A DNA stretch of 64,000 nucleotides, taken from Pseudomonas paraglycinae. GTDB taxonomy: Bacteria; Pseudomonadota; Gammaproteobacteria; Pseudomonadales; Pseudomonadaceae. A model generated the notes under the pieces. The model ran no database searches, was not told the origin of the DNA, and saw only the letters and a list, made by a program, of their open reading frames with translations. How positions within the stretch are numbered: the first letter of the stretch is position 1; each line of letters starts with the position of its first letter. Both the position numbers and the translations under genes were made by a program. Shown here one piece after another: positions 27,590-36,718 of this stretch. Location of the stretch: contig NZ_BQHR01000003.1 in assembly GCF_021601625.1 (NCBI RefSeq), positions 186,001-250,000 of the forward strand. The letters are read 5' to 3'.

Positions 27590-28588
27590 TCACCCGCGCC
27601 CCGCGTCGGCCAGCCACTGCGGAATCCGTCGCTCCAGGTAATAACCCGGTTGGCGGAGCGTGCCGTCAACAAAGCCGACATGCCCGCCCTTGCTCTGTAA
27701 TTCGAACTGCGTCGTGGCCGACAGCTCGCTGGCCTGCGGCAGGCTGTGGGGGAACACGAACGGGTCGTCAGCCGCCTGAATGATCAGGGTCGGCGTGCGG
27801 ATCTCGCCGAGAAAGTAGCGGCTCGATGCGCGGCGATAGTAATCCTCGGCATCGGCGAAACCGTGCAGCGGCGCGGTCACCCGGCCATCGAAATCCCAGA
27901 AAGTGCGCATGTTTTCCAGCGAGCCGAGGGCTGCCAGTGCGGCGAGACCATCCTCGCGCCCGTCGTGCTGGAACTGGCGCTGCTTGTTCTTGATGTAGGC
28001 GACCATCTCGCGCATGAAGTGCGCCTGATAGACCTTCGAGAAGCCCTGGCCGATACGGTCGGCACATTGATCGAGGCGAAACGGCACCGACACCGCCACC
28101 GCGCCGAGCACGCCGCTGGCACTGCCGGTTTCCCCCAGATGCTTGAGCAACACATTGCCGCCGAGGGAATAGCCGACCGCATACAGCGGCGCCAATGGCC
28201 GCTTGGCTTTCAGATGGCGGATGGTTTCGGCGAGGTCTTCGCTGGCCCCGGAATGGTAGCTGCGGGGCAACAGATTCGGCTCGCCGGAGCAGCCGCGCCA
28301 GTTCAGCGCAACACTGGCCCAGCCTTGCGCGGCGAGGGCTGCCTGGATTCCGGCGACGTAAGGCGAATTGGAAGAACCGGTCAGCCCGTGCAGCACCAGC
28401 ACTAGAGGCGCGTCGGCGCTGTGCGGGCCGTGCCAGTCGAGGTCGAGGAAGTCGCCGTCGTCCAGCCACAGCCGTTCGCGCTGGCGATCAAGGTGCACGG
28501 TTTTACGCCATAGCGGCCCCCACAAGGTTTGCAGGTGTGGATTGCCGAGGCCGAAGGCGGGGATGAACGGTTTAGACGAAGGGGACAC
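27590..28588 (-). CDS. YheT-like alpha/beta hydrolase
   Basis: A 332-residue alpha/beta hydrolase. The oxyanion region is VLVLHGLTGSSNSPYVAG, the nucleophile elbow is YAVGYSLGGNVLLKHLGE (G-Y-S-L-G), and the late histidine is in GGHVGFVDGT. The order and the ALNWRGCSGEPN block match E. coli YheT/EMB8 family esterases. Its substrate is unknown. It precedes the AraC gene by 4 bases, suggesting one transcript. Confidence 0.88.
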   Translation of the reverse strand: MSPSSKPFIPAFGLGNPHLQTLWGPLWRKTVHLDRQRERLWLDDGDFLDLDWHGPHSADAPLVLVLHGLTGSSNSPYVAGIQAALAAQGWASVALNWRGCSGEPNLLPRSYHSGASEDLAETIRHLKAKRPLAPLYAVGYSLGGNVLLKHLGETGSASGVLGAVAVSVPFRLDQCADRIGQGFSKVYQAHFMREMVAYIKNKQRQFQHDGREDGLAALAALGSLENMRTFWDFDGRVTAPLHGFADAEDYYRRASSRYFLGEIRTPTLIIQAADDPFVFPHSLPQASELSATTQFELQSKGGHVGFVDGTLRQPGYYLERRIPQWLADAGRG

Positions 28589-28651
28589 GATTGCTCTCGA
28601 TGCAGCGCAGCGAGCCTCGGCTGAGACTCGCCGCTTTTTCAGGCCGGTCGG

Positions 28652-29260
28652 TTAACCGGCGATCACTGCCATACGTTGCCACAACGCGTAGTACACCCGC
28701 CCGGATTTCTGCTCGCGGTGCAGGCGCCAGTTGCCCGGCAGGCCGAGGGTCGATGGCGTGGTTTCGCTTTCAGTGTAGATCCACGAATCGTCGGCCAGCC
28801 ATTGGCGCTCTTCCAGCAATGTGCACACCGTCGGCAGCAGGTTCTGGTTGAACGGCGGGTCGAGGAACACCAGGTCGAACGCGGTCGCAGTCTGGGTTTC
28901 CAGGTAGCGCAGCGCATCGGCGGTCTGCACGTGACCGTTGGTGCAGCGCAGCGTGCCGAGGTGTTCTTTCAGGCTGGAGACCGCGACGTGGCTGGCATCC
29001 AGCGCCTGACCCATGGCCGCGCCACGGGACAGCGCTTCCAGAAACAGCGCGCCGCTGCCGGCGAACGGATCGAGCACCTTGGCCCCGGCAACGTAGGGTG
29101 CGAGCCAGTTGAATAGGGTTTCGCGCACCCGGTCTGGCGTCGGGCGCAGACCCGGCGCATCAGGAAAGCTCAGCTTTCGGCTGCGCCATTCGCCGCCGAT
29201 GATGCGCAACTGGTTCACACCTTTGTGCAGTTTTTGTACAGGTTTCTTTGGACTGGCCAT
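28652..29260 (-). CDS. rsmD: 16S rRNA (guanine-966-N2)-methyltransferase
   Basis: A 202-residue methyltransferase acting on G966 of 16S rRNA. It has the RNA-binding start LRIIGGEWRSRKLSFPD, the SAM loop VLDPFAGSGALFLEALSRGA and the catalytic motif LDPPFNQNLL. Its start overlaps the stop of the second M16 peptidase gene by one base, so it is the last gene of that operon. Confidence 0.96.
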   Translation of the reverse strand: MASPKKPVQKLHKGVNQLRIIGGEWRSRKLSFPDAPGLRPTPDRVRETLFNWLAPYVAGAKVLDPFAGSGALFLEALSRGAAMGQALDASHVAVSSLKEHLGTLRCTNGHVQTADALRYLETQTATAFDLVFLDPPFNQNLLPTVCTLLEERQWLADDSWIYTESETTPSTLGLPGNWRLHREQKSGRVYYALWQRMAVIAG

Positions 29261-30747
29261 TAATGCTCCGGAACCCCGAGCGGCTGCTCGGCAGGTTTAT
29301 CAGATGGGGCCGGTAACGGCTTTTGCGGCACGGTCGGGCCAGCGCTGACGATGACCAGTTTGTCCGTGCTCAAGTGTTTGTTCAGGACGTCGCGAACCTG
29401 CTCGACTGTCAGGCTCTGGGACTGACGCATGAAGTCATCGAGATAGCTCAGCGGCAGGTTGTAGAAACCCATGGCGCCGAGCTGGCCGACGATATCGGCA
29501 TTGCTCGCGGTGGACAGCGGGAAGCTGCCGGCCAGTTCGCGCTTGGCGTCGTCGAGTTCTTTCTGGGTCGGGCCGGTCTTGAGGTAGTCGGCGAGCACGT
29601 CCTGCACCAGTTTCAGGGTGCCTTCGCTCATTTCCGCGCGGGTCTGCAGGTTGATCATGAACGGGCCGCGAGCCTGCATCGGGCTGAAGGCCGAATACAC
29701 GCCGTAGGTCAAGCCGCGCTTCTCGCGGACTTCGCTCATCAGCCGGGTGCCGAAACCGCCACCGCCGAGGATCTGGTTGCCCATCGATAGCGCGGCGTAG
29801 TCCGGGTCATCACGGTCGATGCCCAGTTGCGCGATCATCAGGTTGGTCTGCTTGGACGGGAACTCGATGTGACCGACGCTGGCCTTCGGTTCCTGCGGCT
29901 GGGCGATCTTCGCCAGCGCCGGGCCTTTTGGCAGCGCAGCGGACACCTGATTGGCAATCGCCTCGGCTTCACTGCGGGACAGATCGCCCACCAGCGCGAT
30001 CACCACGTTGCCGGCCGCATAGGCCTTGGCGTGGAACTCACGCAGTTGCGCCAGCGTGATCTTCGGCACGCTTTGCGCGTTGCCGTCGCTGGAATGGGCG
30101 TACGGGTGATCGCCGTACAGGCGCTTCATCAGTTCCAGGCTGGCGAGCTTGCCGGGGTTCTGTTTCTGGTACTCGAAACCGGCGAGCATCTGGTTCTTTA
30201 TGCGCGCGAAGGAGTCGGCCGGGAAGGTCGGTTTACCCACCACTTCCGAGAACAGCTTCAGCGCTGGCTCGCGTTTGTCGGCAGCACTGAGGCTGCGCAG
30301 CGACGCGATGGCCATGTCTTTATAGGCGCCGTTGCCGAAATCAGCACCCAGGCCTTCGAAACCTTGGGCGATGGCGCCGACATCCTTGCCCGCCACACCT
30401 TCGTTGAGCATGGCGTTGGTCAGCAGGGCCAGCCCCGGCGCGTTGCCGTCCTGGCTGCTGCCGGCGGAGAAGATCAGGCGCATGTCGAACATCGGCAGTT
30501 CGCGGGCTTCGACGAACAGCACCTTGGCGCCTTCGGCGGTGTTCCAGGTCTGCACGTCGAGCTTGCGACTGGCCGGGGCCTTGCCGTCGAGTTCGGCCAG
30601 CGATTGCAGCTTCTGGCTGGACTTGGCGTTATCCAGCGCTTCGCTGGCCTTGGTGTTGTCGCTCGGCACCAGATAGAACGCGGCGGAGCCGATGATGGCC
30701 ACGGCGATCAGGCCGAGCAGCAGGCGTGGGGTTTTGCGCTCACTCAT
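29260..30747 (-). CDS. M16 peptidase-like subunit without the zinc site
   Basis: A 495-residue M16-family protein with an N-terminal anchor (LLLGLIAVAIIGSAAFYLVP). The place where active members have HxxEH reads ALLTNAMLNEG, so zinc cannot bind in the usual way. The C-terminal M16 domain with the R/Y pair appears as EVREKRGLTYGVYSAF and is intact. It follows the active M16 gene with an 8-base overlap. Such pairs form a catalytic plus a substrate-holding subunit, as in mitochondrial processing peptidase. Confidence 0.88.
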   Translation of the reverse strand: MSERKTPRLLLGLIAVAIIGSAAFYLVPSDNTKASEALDNAKSSQKLQSLAELDGKAPASRKLDVQTWNTAEGAKVLFVEARELPMFDMRLIFSAGSSQDGNAPGLALLTNAMLNEGVAGKDVGAIAQGFEGLGADFGNGAYKDMAIASLRSLSAADKREPALKLFSEVVGKPTFPADSFARIKNQMLAGFEYQKQNPGKLASLELMKRLYGDHPYAHSSDGNAQSVPKITLAQLREFHAKAYAAGNVVIALVGDLSRSEAEAIANQVSAALPKGPALAKIAQPQEPKASVGHIEFPSKQTNLMIAQLGIDRDDPDYAALSMGNQILGGGGFGTRLMSEVREKRGLTYGVYSAFSPMQARGPFMINLQTRAEMSEGTLKLVQDVLADYLKTGPTQKELDDAKRELAGSFPLSTASNADIVGQLGAMGFYNLPLSYLDDFMRQSQSLTVEQVRDVLNKHLSTDKLVIVSAGPTVPQKPLPAPSDKPAEQPLGVPEH

Positions 30748-32095
30748 GAGTCGTCTCCAGTGGCAGGACGTGGGCGACGCTGAGACGTTCGCGGGTGAAA
30801 TACAGCTTGGCGGCGTTCTGGATGTCTTGCGGGGTGACGCTTTCCAGATCGGCCAGTTCGGTGTCCATCAGTTTCCACGACAGACCGACGGTCTCCAGCT
30901 GGCCGATGGCAGTGGCCTGGCTGGTGATCGAGTCGCGCTCGAAGACCAGACCGGCGATGACCTGCGCACGCACGCGCTCCAGTTCTTCGGCGGACGGTGC
31001 GGTGGTTTTCAGCTGTTCCAGCAGTTTCCACAAGCCGGCTTCCGCCTGGGCCATGGTTTTTTTCTTCTGGGTGTTCGGTGTGGCCGACAGGGTGAACAGG
31101 CTGTCGCCGCGGGTGTAGGCGTCGTAGCTCGACGAGCCGCCGGATACCAGCTCTTCACCGCGCTCCAGTTGGGTCGGGATGCGACCGCTGTAGCCGCCGT
31201 CCAGCAATGCCGAAATCAGGCGCAAGGCGTTGACCGAACGTTTGTCTTCGGCGGTGGCGATACTCGGGACGTTGAAGCCGAGCATCAGGCTCGGCAGTTG
31301 GGTCTGCACGTGCAGGGTGATCTGGCGCTCGCCGGGTTCGGCCAGTTCCAGCGGCGTTTTCGCCGGCGGCACGTCGCGTTTCGGGATCGGCCCGAAGTAG
31401 CGCTGGGCGAGGGTCTTCACCTCGTCCGGAGTCACGTCGCCGACCACCACCAGCGTGGCGTTGTTCGGCACGTACCAGGACTGATACCAGTGACGCAGTT
31501 CTTCGACCTTCATCCGCTCGAGGTCTGCCATCCAGCCGATGGTCGGCGTGTGATATCCGCTGGCCGGGTAGGCCATGGCCTTGTAGCGCTCGTAGGCCTT
31601 GGACATCGGCTTGTCGTCGGTGCGCAGACGGCGCTCTTCCTTGATGACTTCGATTTCCTTGGCGAACTCGTCAGCCGGCAGGCGCAGGTTGGCCATGCGG
31701 TCGGCTTCCAGTTCGAAGGCCACGCCCAGACGGTCGCGGGCCAGCACCTGGTAATAAGCAGTGAAGTCGTCGCTGGTGAACGCGTTCTCTTCGGCGCCGA
31801 GGTCGCGCAGGATCAGCGAGGCTTCGCCGGGACCGACTTTCTCGCTGCCCTTGAACATCATGTGCTCGAGGGCGTGGGACAGACCGGTCTGGCCCGGGGT
31901 TTCGTAGCTGGAACCGACCTTGTACCAGACCTGCGACACCACCACCGGCGCGCGATGGTCTTCGCGCACGACGACCTTCAAGCCGTTGTCGAGGGTGAAT
32001 TCGTGGGTCGGTTGCGGGTCGGCCGCCAGGGCCGAAAGGGGCAGGCAGACTGTGCTGAGCAGCAGGCCTGCGGCGCGGCGGGCTAGAGCATTCAT
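30740..32095 (-). CDS. M16 zinc peptidase, catalytic subunit
   Basis: A 451-residue exported M16 metallopeptidase with signal peptide (AAGLLLSTVCLPLSALAA). The inverted zinc motif is HALEHMMFKG, and the third ligand glutamate is in the block GAEENAFTSDDFTAYY region downstream. The C-terminal half has VEELRHWYQSWYVPNNATLV and the substrate-binding RIPTQLERGEEL. It pairs with the zinc-less subunit encoded next. The periplasmic substrate is unknown. Confidence 0.92.
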   Translation of the reverse strand: MNALARRAAGLLLSTVCLPLSALAADPQPTHEFTLDNGLKVVVREDHRAPVVVSQVWYKVGSSYETPGQTGLSHALEHMMFKGSEKVGPGEASLILRDLGAEENAFTSDDFTAYYQVLARDRLGVAFELEADRMANLRLPADEFAKEIEVIKEERRLRTDDKPMSKAYERYKAMAYPASGYHTPTIGWMADLERMKVEELRHWYQSWYVPNNATLVVVGDVTPDEVKTLAQRYFGPIPKRDVPPAKTPLELAEPGERQITLHVQTQLPSLMLGFNVPSIATAEDKRSVNALRLISALLDGGYSGRIPTQLERGEELVSGGSSSYDAYTRGDSLFTLSATPNTQKKKTMAQAEAGLWKLLEQLKTTAPSAEELERVRAQVIAGLVFERDSITSQATAIGQLETVGLSWKLMDTELADLESVTPQDIQNAAKLYFTRERLSVAHVLPLETTHE

Positions 32096-32440
32096 TCGTT
32101 TTTAAACCTGTTGGGCTGCCCGCTTGGTCTTAGCGTCGGCGGGCGAGAGGGTGCTAGGATACTGATCCGTTTTACTGGCGGCCACGCCTATCAGGCCACT
32201 GATCGGTCTATAGGTTGTACGGGTTACCGGCAGAAGCTTTGAGTTTCTCAGCTAAACTCTGCGTTTTCGCCGACGATGCCGTTCCAGTCCTTCGTATTTA
32301 ATGACCTTTGAGGTGCTTTTGGCGCCTCGACAAAATGTTGCGCGTGAACAAGCTGGGTGAAACACAGTCTGTTCTGCATCGAATATTTATTTGCCGGGGC
32401 GCCCCTGTGGCGCGTCGCTACCGTGAGATAGCCGTCCTCC
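32096..32440. other. Intergenic region between the M16 operon and ftsYEX
   Basis: The 345 bases hold the divergent promoters of the M16-rsmD operon and the ftsY operon. No gene with a supported start or codon pattern is seen, and no promoter matches the consensus well enough to name. A weak stem (GAGGTGC with GCGCCTC, one mismatch) lies near 32310. Confidence 0.5.
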
Positions 32441-33988
32441 ATGTTTGGTTCCAACGACGACAAGAAGACCCCAGCTGCGGCTGGCGAGAAGAAAAGCCTG
32501 TTCGGATGGCTGCGCAAGAAACCGCAGGAACCCGTCGTCGAACAGCCGACTGCCATTCCTGAGCCAGCCCCCGCGCCCGCTCCCGCAATAGAAGAAGCGC
32601 CGGCACCGGTTGTGCTGCCGATCGCCGAGCCGGTGCTGCAACCGGTGGCCGAGGCCGAGCCTGAAGCGCCGGCTGCCGCCGAACTGCCGCTGACCCCGGC
32701 CAGCGAACCGTGGCTGAGCTTGCCAGTGGCGGAAGAGCCGGTGGCGCTGGTTGAAGAGGCTGCACCGCACGTTACGCCGCCGATTCCTGCGCCGGTTGCG
32801 TTCGCTCCCGAGCCTGTTCAGGCGCCGGTGGTGGAAGCTGCTCCGGTCATTCCAGAACCTGTGGTTGCTGCTCCGGTTGCTCCGATTGTCGAAGCGCCCG
32901 AGCCTGCACCTGCACCTGCACCTGCACCTGCACCTGCACCTGCACCTGCACCTGCACCTGCACCTGCACCGGTCGCCGTAGCGCCAGTCGCGCCAGTCGC
33001 TCCTGTGGAAATCCAGGTTGAAACCCCGGTCGAGGCCCCGCGCACCGAAGAAACCAAGGCCGGCTTCTTCGCCCGTCTCAAGCAAGGCCTGTCCAAGACC
33101 AGTGCCAGCATCGGCGAGGGCATGGCCAGCCTGTTCCTCGGCAAGAAAGCCATCGATGACGATCTGCTCGACGACCTCGAAACCCGCCTGCTGACGGCCG
33201 ACGTCGGTGTCGAGGCGACTTCGGTGATCATTCAGCGTCTGACCCAGAAGGTCGCACGTAAAGAGCTGGCCGATTCCGACGCCCTGTACAAATCCCTGCA
33301 GGCCGAGCTGGCTGCAATGCTCAAACCGGTCGAGCAGCCGCTGAAGATTGCTTCCCAGAACAAGCCGTTCGTAATTCTGGTGGTCGGCGTCAACGGTGCC
33401 GGCAAGACCACCACCATCGGCAAACTGGCGAAGAAACTGCAACTGGAAGGCAAGAAAGTCATGCTGGCCGCCGGTGACACCTTCCGTGCCGCGGCTGTCG
33501 AGCAGTTGCAGGTCTGGGGCGAGCGCAACAAGATTCCGGTGATTGCCCAGCACACGGGCGCGGATTCGGCTTCAGTGATCTTCGACGCCGTGCAGGCCGC
33601 CAAGGCCCGTGGCATCGACGTGCTGATCGCCGACACCGCCGGTCGTCTGCACACCAAAGACAATTTGATGGAAGAACTGAAGAAGGTTCGCCGGGTGATC
33701 GGCAAGCTCGACGCCGATGCGCCGCACGAAGTGCTGCTGGTACTCGACGCCGGCACCGGCCAGAACGCCATCAACCAGGCCAAGCAATTCAACCAGACCG
33801 TCGAACTGACCGGCCTGGCGCTGACCAAGCTCGACGGCACCGCCAAGGGCGGGGTGATTTTCGCCCTGGCCAAGCAGTTCGGCCTGCCGATCCGCTACAT
33901 CGGCGTCGGTGAAGGCATCGACGATCTGCGTACCTTTGAAGCCGAACCCTTTGTCCAGGCACTGTTTGCCGAGCGGGAGCGTTCATGA
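32441..33988 (+). CDS. ftsY: Signal recognition particle receptor FtsY
   Basis: A 515-residue GTPase that receives ribosome-SRP complexes at the inner membrane. Residues 1-200 form the acidic, Pro/Ala/Glu-rich A domain, which contains an (PA)11 stretch at residues 155-176. The N domain then begins near FFARLKQGLSKTSASIGEG. In the G domain the P-loop GVNGAGKTTTIGKLAKKL is at 316, with DTAGRLHTKDNLMEEL and TKLDGTAKGG after it. ftsE overlaps its stop by 4 bases. Confidence 0.96.
   Translation: MFGSNDDKKTPAAAGEKKSLFGWLRKKPQEPVVEQPTAIPEPAPAPAPAIEEAPAPVVLPIAEPVLQPVAEAEPEAPAAAELPLTPASEPWLSLPVAEEPVALVEEAAPHVTPPIPAPVAFAPEPVQAPVVEAAPVIPEPVVAAPVAPIVEAPEPAPAPAPAPAPAPAPAPAPAPAPVAVAPVAPVAPVEIQVETPVEAPRTEETKAGFFARLKQGLSKTSASIGEGMASLFLGKKAIDDDLLDDLETRLLTADVGVEATSVIIQRLTQKVARKELADSDALYKSLQAELAAMLKPVEQPLKIASQNKPFVILVVGVNGAGKTTTIGKLAKKLQLEGKKVMLAAGDTFRAAAVEQLQVWGERNKIPVIAQHTGADSASVIFDAVQAAKARGIDVLIADTAGRLHTKDNLMEELKKVRRVIGKLDADAPHEVLLVLDAGTGQNAINQAKQFNQTVELTGLALTKLDGTAKGGVIFALAKQFGLPIRYIGVGEGIDDLRTFEAEPFVQALFAERERS
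32903..32968 (+). repeat. Eleven perfect tandem copies of CCTGCA in ftsY
   Basis: The 6-base unit encodes Pro-Ala and repeats 11 times without a base change, 66 bases in all, in the A domain of FtsY. Changes of one unit keep the frame, so the repeat can vary in length without loss of function. Nearby Pro-Ala codons outside it are mixed (for example CCCGCGCCCGCTCCCGCA). Confidence 0.95.
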
Positions 33989-34656
33989 TTCGTTTCGAAC
34001 AGGTCGGTAAGCGCTACCCGAACGGTCACGTCGGCTTGCATGAGCTGAGCTTTCGAGTCCGTCGCGGCGAGTTCCTGTTTGTCACCGGCCACTCCGGTGC
34101 CGGTAAATCCACGTTGTTGCGCCTGTTGCTGGCGATGGAGCGTCCGACCAGCGGCAAACTGCTGCTGGCCGGGCAGGACCTGAGCACCATCAGCAATGCG
34201 CAGATTCCGTTCCTGCGTCGGCAGATCGGGGTGGTGTTCCAGAACCATCAACTGTTGTTCGATCGCACGGTGTTCAACAACGTCGCGCTGCCGTTGCAGA
34301 TTCTCGGGCTGTCCAAGGTCGAGATCGCCAAGCGCGTCGACTCGGCGCTGGAGCGCGTGGCGCTGTCGGACAAGGCCGAGCTGTATCCGGGCGACCTGTC
34401 CACCGGTCAGCAACAGCGCGTCGGCATTGCCCGGGCCATCGTTCACCGTCCGGCCCTGCTGCTGGCGGACGAACCGACCGGTAACCTCGACCCGCGTCTG
34501 GCGGCCGAGATCATGGGCGTGTTCGAAGACATCAACCGTCTGGGCACCAGCGTGCTGATCGCCAGTCACGACCTGGCGCTGATCGCGCGTATGCGCCATC
34601 GCATGCTGACCCTGCAACGCGGCCGATTGATCGGCGACGGGGAGGCCGGCGTATGA
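33985..34656 (+). CDS. ftsE: Cell division ATP-binding protein FtsE
   Basis: A 223-residue ABC ATPase that works with FtsX to activate peptidoglycan amidases at the division site. Walker A is GHSGAGKSTLLRLL, the Q loop lies near GVVFQNHQLL, the ABC signature is LSTGQQQRVGIARA and Walker B is LLLADEPTGNLD. It overlaps ftsY and ftsX by 4 bases each. Confidence 0.97.
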   Translation: MIRFEQVGKRYPNGHVGLHELSFRVRRGEFLFVTGHSGAGKSTLLRLLLAMERPTSGKLLLAGQDLSTISNAQIPFLRRQIGVVFQNHQLLFDRTVFNNVALPLQILGLSKVEIAKRVDSALERVALSDKAELYPGDLSTGQQQRVGIARAIVHRPALLLADEPTGNLDPRLAAEIMGVFEDINRLGTSVLIASHDLALIARMRHRMLTLQRGRLIGDGEAGV

Positions 34657-35678
34657 GTGCAACACGCAGTCCGAAGGTTTCCGAGCGCGTGGCCCCGAAG
34701 GCCGCCGATCCGCAACCGCCAAAGAAGAAAAAGCACGACGATGACGACGGCCCGGACTTCGCCACGTTGTTCCGTGCCTGGATCGAAAGCCATCGCGCCA
34801 GTTGGATCGACAGCCTGCGCCGTCTCGGCAAGCAGCCGATCGGCAGCTTCTTCACCTGCATGGTGATGGCAGTTGCGCTGAGTCTGCCGATGGGCCTTTC
34901 GTTGTTGCTGAACAATGTCGAGCGCCTGGGCGGCTCGTGGCAGCGCGCGGCGCAGATCTCGCTGTACCTGGAGCTCGAGGCCAGTCCGGCTCAGGGCGAA
35001 GCGTTACGTGATCAGATCAAAGGCATGCCGGGCGTAGCTGATGCTGAATATGTCGGCCGCGACCAGGCGCTGGAAGAGTTCCAGCAGCAGTCCGGCTTGG
35101 GCGAAGCCCTGCGCGAGCTGCCGGAAAACCCGCTGCCGGGCGTGGTACTGGTGACGCCGAACGAGGTCGACAAGTCGACCCTGGAAGCATTAAGACAAAA
35201 ACTTTCCGAGCTGCCCAAGGTACAACAGGCGCAACTTGATCTAGTCTGGGTCGAGCGTCTGGCCGCCATCCTCAAGCTCGGTGACCGTTTTGTGTTCGGT
35301 CTGACGGTGTTGCTGGTTTCTGCATTACTTTTGGTGATAGGCAATACCATTCGTCTTCATATTGAAAACCGCCGCACCGAGATAGAAGTGATTAAACTCG
35401 TCGGCGGCACCGACAGCTATGTGCGTCGTCCCTTTCTTTACATGGGCGCGCTGTATGGCTTCGGTGCGGGTCTGCTGTCCTGGGGTGTTTTGGCGTTCGG
35501 CCTGAATTGGCTGAACGACGCGGTGGTCGGGCTGGCCGGCTTGTACGGCAGTGATTTCGCACTGGCCGGCGTGCCAGTTGCCGATGGTCTGTCGCTCTTG
35601 CTTGGCGCGGTGCTGTTGGGTTATATCGGTGCATGGATTGCAGTCGCACGTCATCTCAGGGAGCTGGCGCCGAAGTAG
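34653..35678 (+). CDS. ftsX: Cell division protein FtsX
   Basis: A 341-residue inner-membrane protein. A charged cytoplasmic N-terminal extension (KKKKHDDDDG near residue 27) precedes the first membrane segment (SFFTCMVMAVALSLPMGLSL). A periplasmic domain follows, and three more membrane segments lie in the last 130 residues. It transmits the FtsE ATPase state across the membrane to amidase activators such as EnvC. It overlaps ftsE by 4 bases. Confidence 0.95.
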   Translation: MSATRSPKVSERVAPKAADPQPPKKKKHDDDDGPDFATLFRAWIESHRASWIDSLRRLGKQPIGSFFTCMVMAVALSLPMGLSLLLNNVERLGGSWQRAAQISLYLELEASPAQGEALRDQIKGMPGVADAEYVGRDQALEEFQQQSGLGEALRELPENPLPGVVLVTPNEVDKSTLEALRQKLSELPKVQQAQLDLVWVERLAAILKLGDRFVFGLTVLLVSALLLVIGNTIRLHIENRRTEIEVIKLVGGTDSYVRRPFLYMGALYGFGAGLLSWGVLAFGLNWLNDAVVGLAGLYGSDFALAGVPVADGLSLLLGAVLLGYIGAWIAVARHLRELAPK

Positions 35679-35714
35679 AATCTTTTTTGCGCGTGATTGA
35701 CCTTTCAGTGGTTA

Positions 35715-35745
35715 AGGAAACTTTCATTTGAGTTTCCGGTCAATT
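35715..35745 (+). promoter_or_regulatory. Possible AlgU (sigma-E) promoter and hairpin upstream of rpoH
   Basis: GGAAACTT followed 15 bases later by GTCAAT resembles a sigma-E-type promoter, and rpoH is known to have such a promoter in P. aeruginosa. The same stretch includes a perfect hairpin, GGAAACT (35716-35722) with AGTTTCC (35731-35737). The two readings may exclude each other. Confidence 0.35.
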
Positions 35746-35793
35746 TTTCGCAATGCTGAAAAGCATGAGTATGTAAGTCGGAGGTTTTTCCGT

Positions 35794-36648
35794 ATGTCCA
35801 ATTCTTTGCAACCTGCGTATGCATTGGTTCCAGGCGCAAACCTGGAAGCCTACGTGCACACCGTCAACAGCATTCCATTGCTGACGCCGGAGCAGGAGCG
35901 TGAACTGGCCGAGAGTCTCTACTATGAGCAGGATCTGGGGGCGGCTCGGCAGATGGTGCTCGCCCACCTGCGGTTTGTCGTACACATCGCCCGTAGCTAT
36001 TCCGGCTACGGTCTGGCTCAGGCTGACCTGATCCAGGAAGGTAACGTCGGCCTGATGAAGGCCGTGAAGCGTTTCAACCCGGAAATGGGCGTGCGTCTGG
36101 TGTCCTTTGCGGTGCACTGGATCAAGGCCGAGATTCACGAGTTCATCCTGCGCAACTGGCGGATCGTGAAGGTCGCGACCACCAAGGCCCAGCGCAAGCT
36201 GTTCTTCAACCTGCGCAGCCAGAAGAAACGTCTGGCCTGGCTGAACAACGAGGAAGTCCACCGTGTGGCGGAAAGCCTCGGCGTCGAGCCGCGTGAAGTG
36301 CGTGAGATGGAAAGTCGCCTGACCGGCCATGACATGGCCTTCGACCCGGCTGCGGAAGCGGACGACGACAGTGCTTTCCAGTCGCCGGCCAACTACCTGG
36401 AAGACCACCGGTACGACCCGGCTCGTCAACTGGAAGATGCCGACTGGAGTGACAACTCCAATCACAACCTGCACGAAGCGCTGGAAGTGCTGGACGAACG
36501 CAGTCGCGACATCCTCTACCAGCGCTGGCTGGCAGAAGAGAAAGCGACGCTGCACGACCTGGCGCAGAAGTACAACGTATCGGCCGAGCGGATCCGTCAG
36601 CTCGAGAAGAGCGCGATGAACAAGCTCAAGTTGTCGATTGCCGCATAA
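35794..36648 (+). CDS. rpoH: RNA polymerase heat-shock sigma factor RpoH
   Basis: A 284-residue sigma-32. The ATG at 35794 follows a good ribosome binding site (GGAGG) and gives the known N terminus ([20 protein letters not shown]). Region 2 has [37 protein letters not shown], visible in parts of 20 residues or less, the RpoH box has [13 protein letters not shown], and region 4 ends in [17 protein letters not shown]. It directs transcription of chaperone and protease genes. Confidence 0.97.
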   Translation: MSNSLQPAYALVPGANLEAYVHTVNSIPLLTPEQERELAESLYYEQDLGAARQMVLAHLRFVVHIARSYSGYGLAQADLIQEGNVGLMKAVKRFNPEMGVRLVSFAVHWIKAEIHEFILRNWRIVKVATTKAQRKLFFNLRSQKKRLAWLNNEEVHRVAESLGVEPREVREMESRLTGHDMAFDPAAEADDDSAFQSPANYLEDHRYDPARQLEDADWSDNSNHNLHEALEVLDERSRDILYQRWLAEEKATLHDLAQKYNVSAERIRQLEKSAMNKLKLSIAA

Positions 36649-36665
36649 CCGGCAGTCTGGCAATA

Positions 36666-36701
36666 AAAAACGCCCCGATCAGTGATGATCGGGGCGTTTT
36701 T
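36666..36701. terminator. Bidirectional terminator between rpoH and mtgA
   Basis: A 10-base stem (CGCCCCGATC with GATCGGGGCG) with a 6-base loop lies between A and T runs, so it can serve both convergent genes. Confidence 0.92.
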
Positions 36702-36718
36702 GTTTGCCTGTCAGGCAG

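Noticed and set aside
32248-32556. A 102-codon minus-strand frame across the ftsY start
   Set aside because: It overlaps the start of ftsY, has no good start site and no domain, and lies mostly in the intergenic control region.
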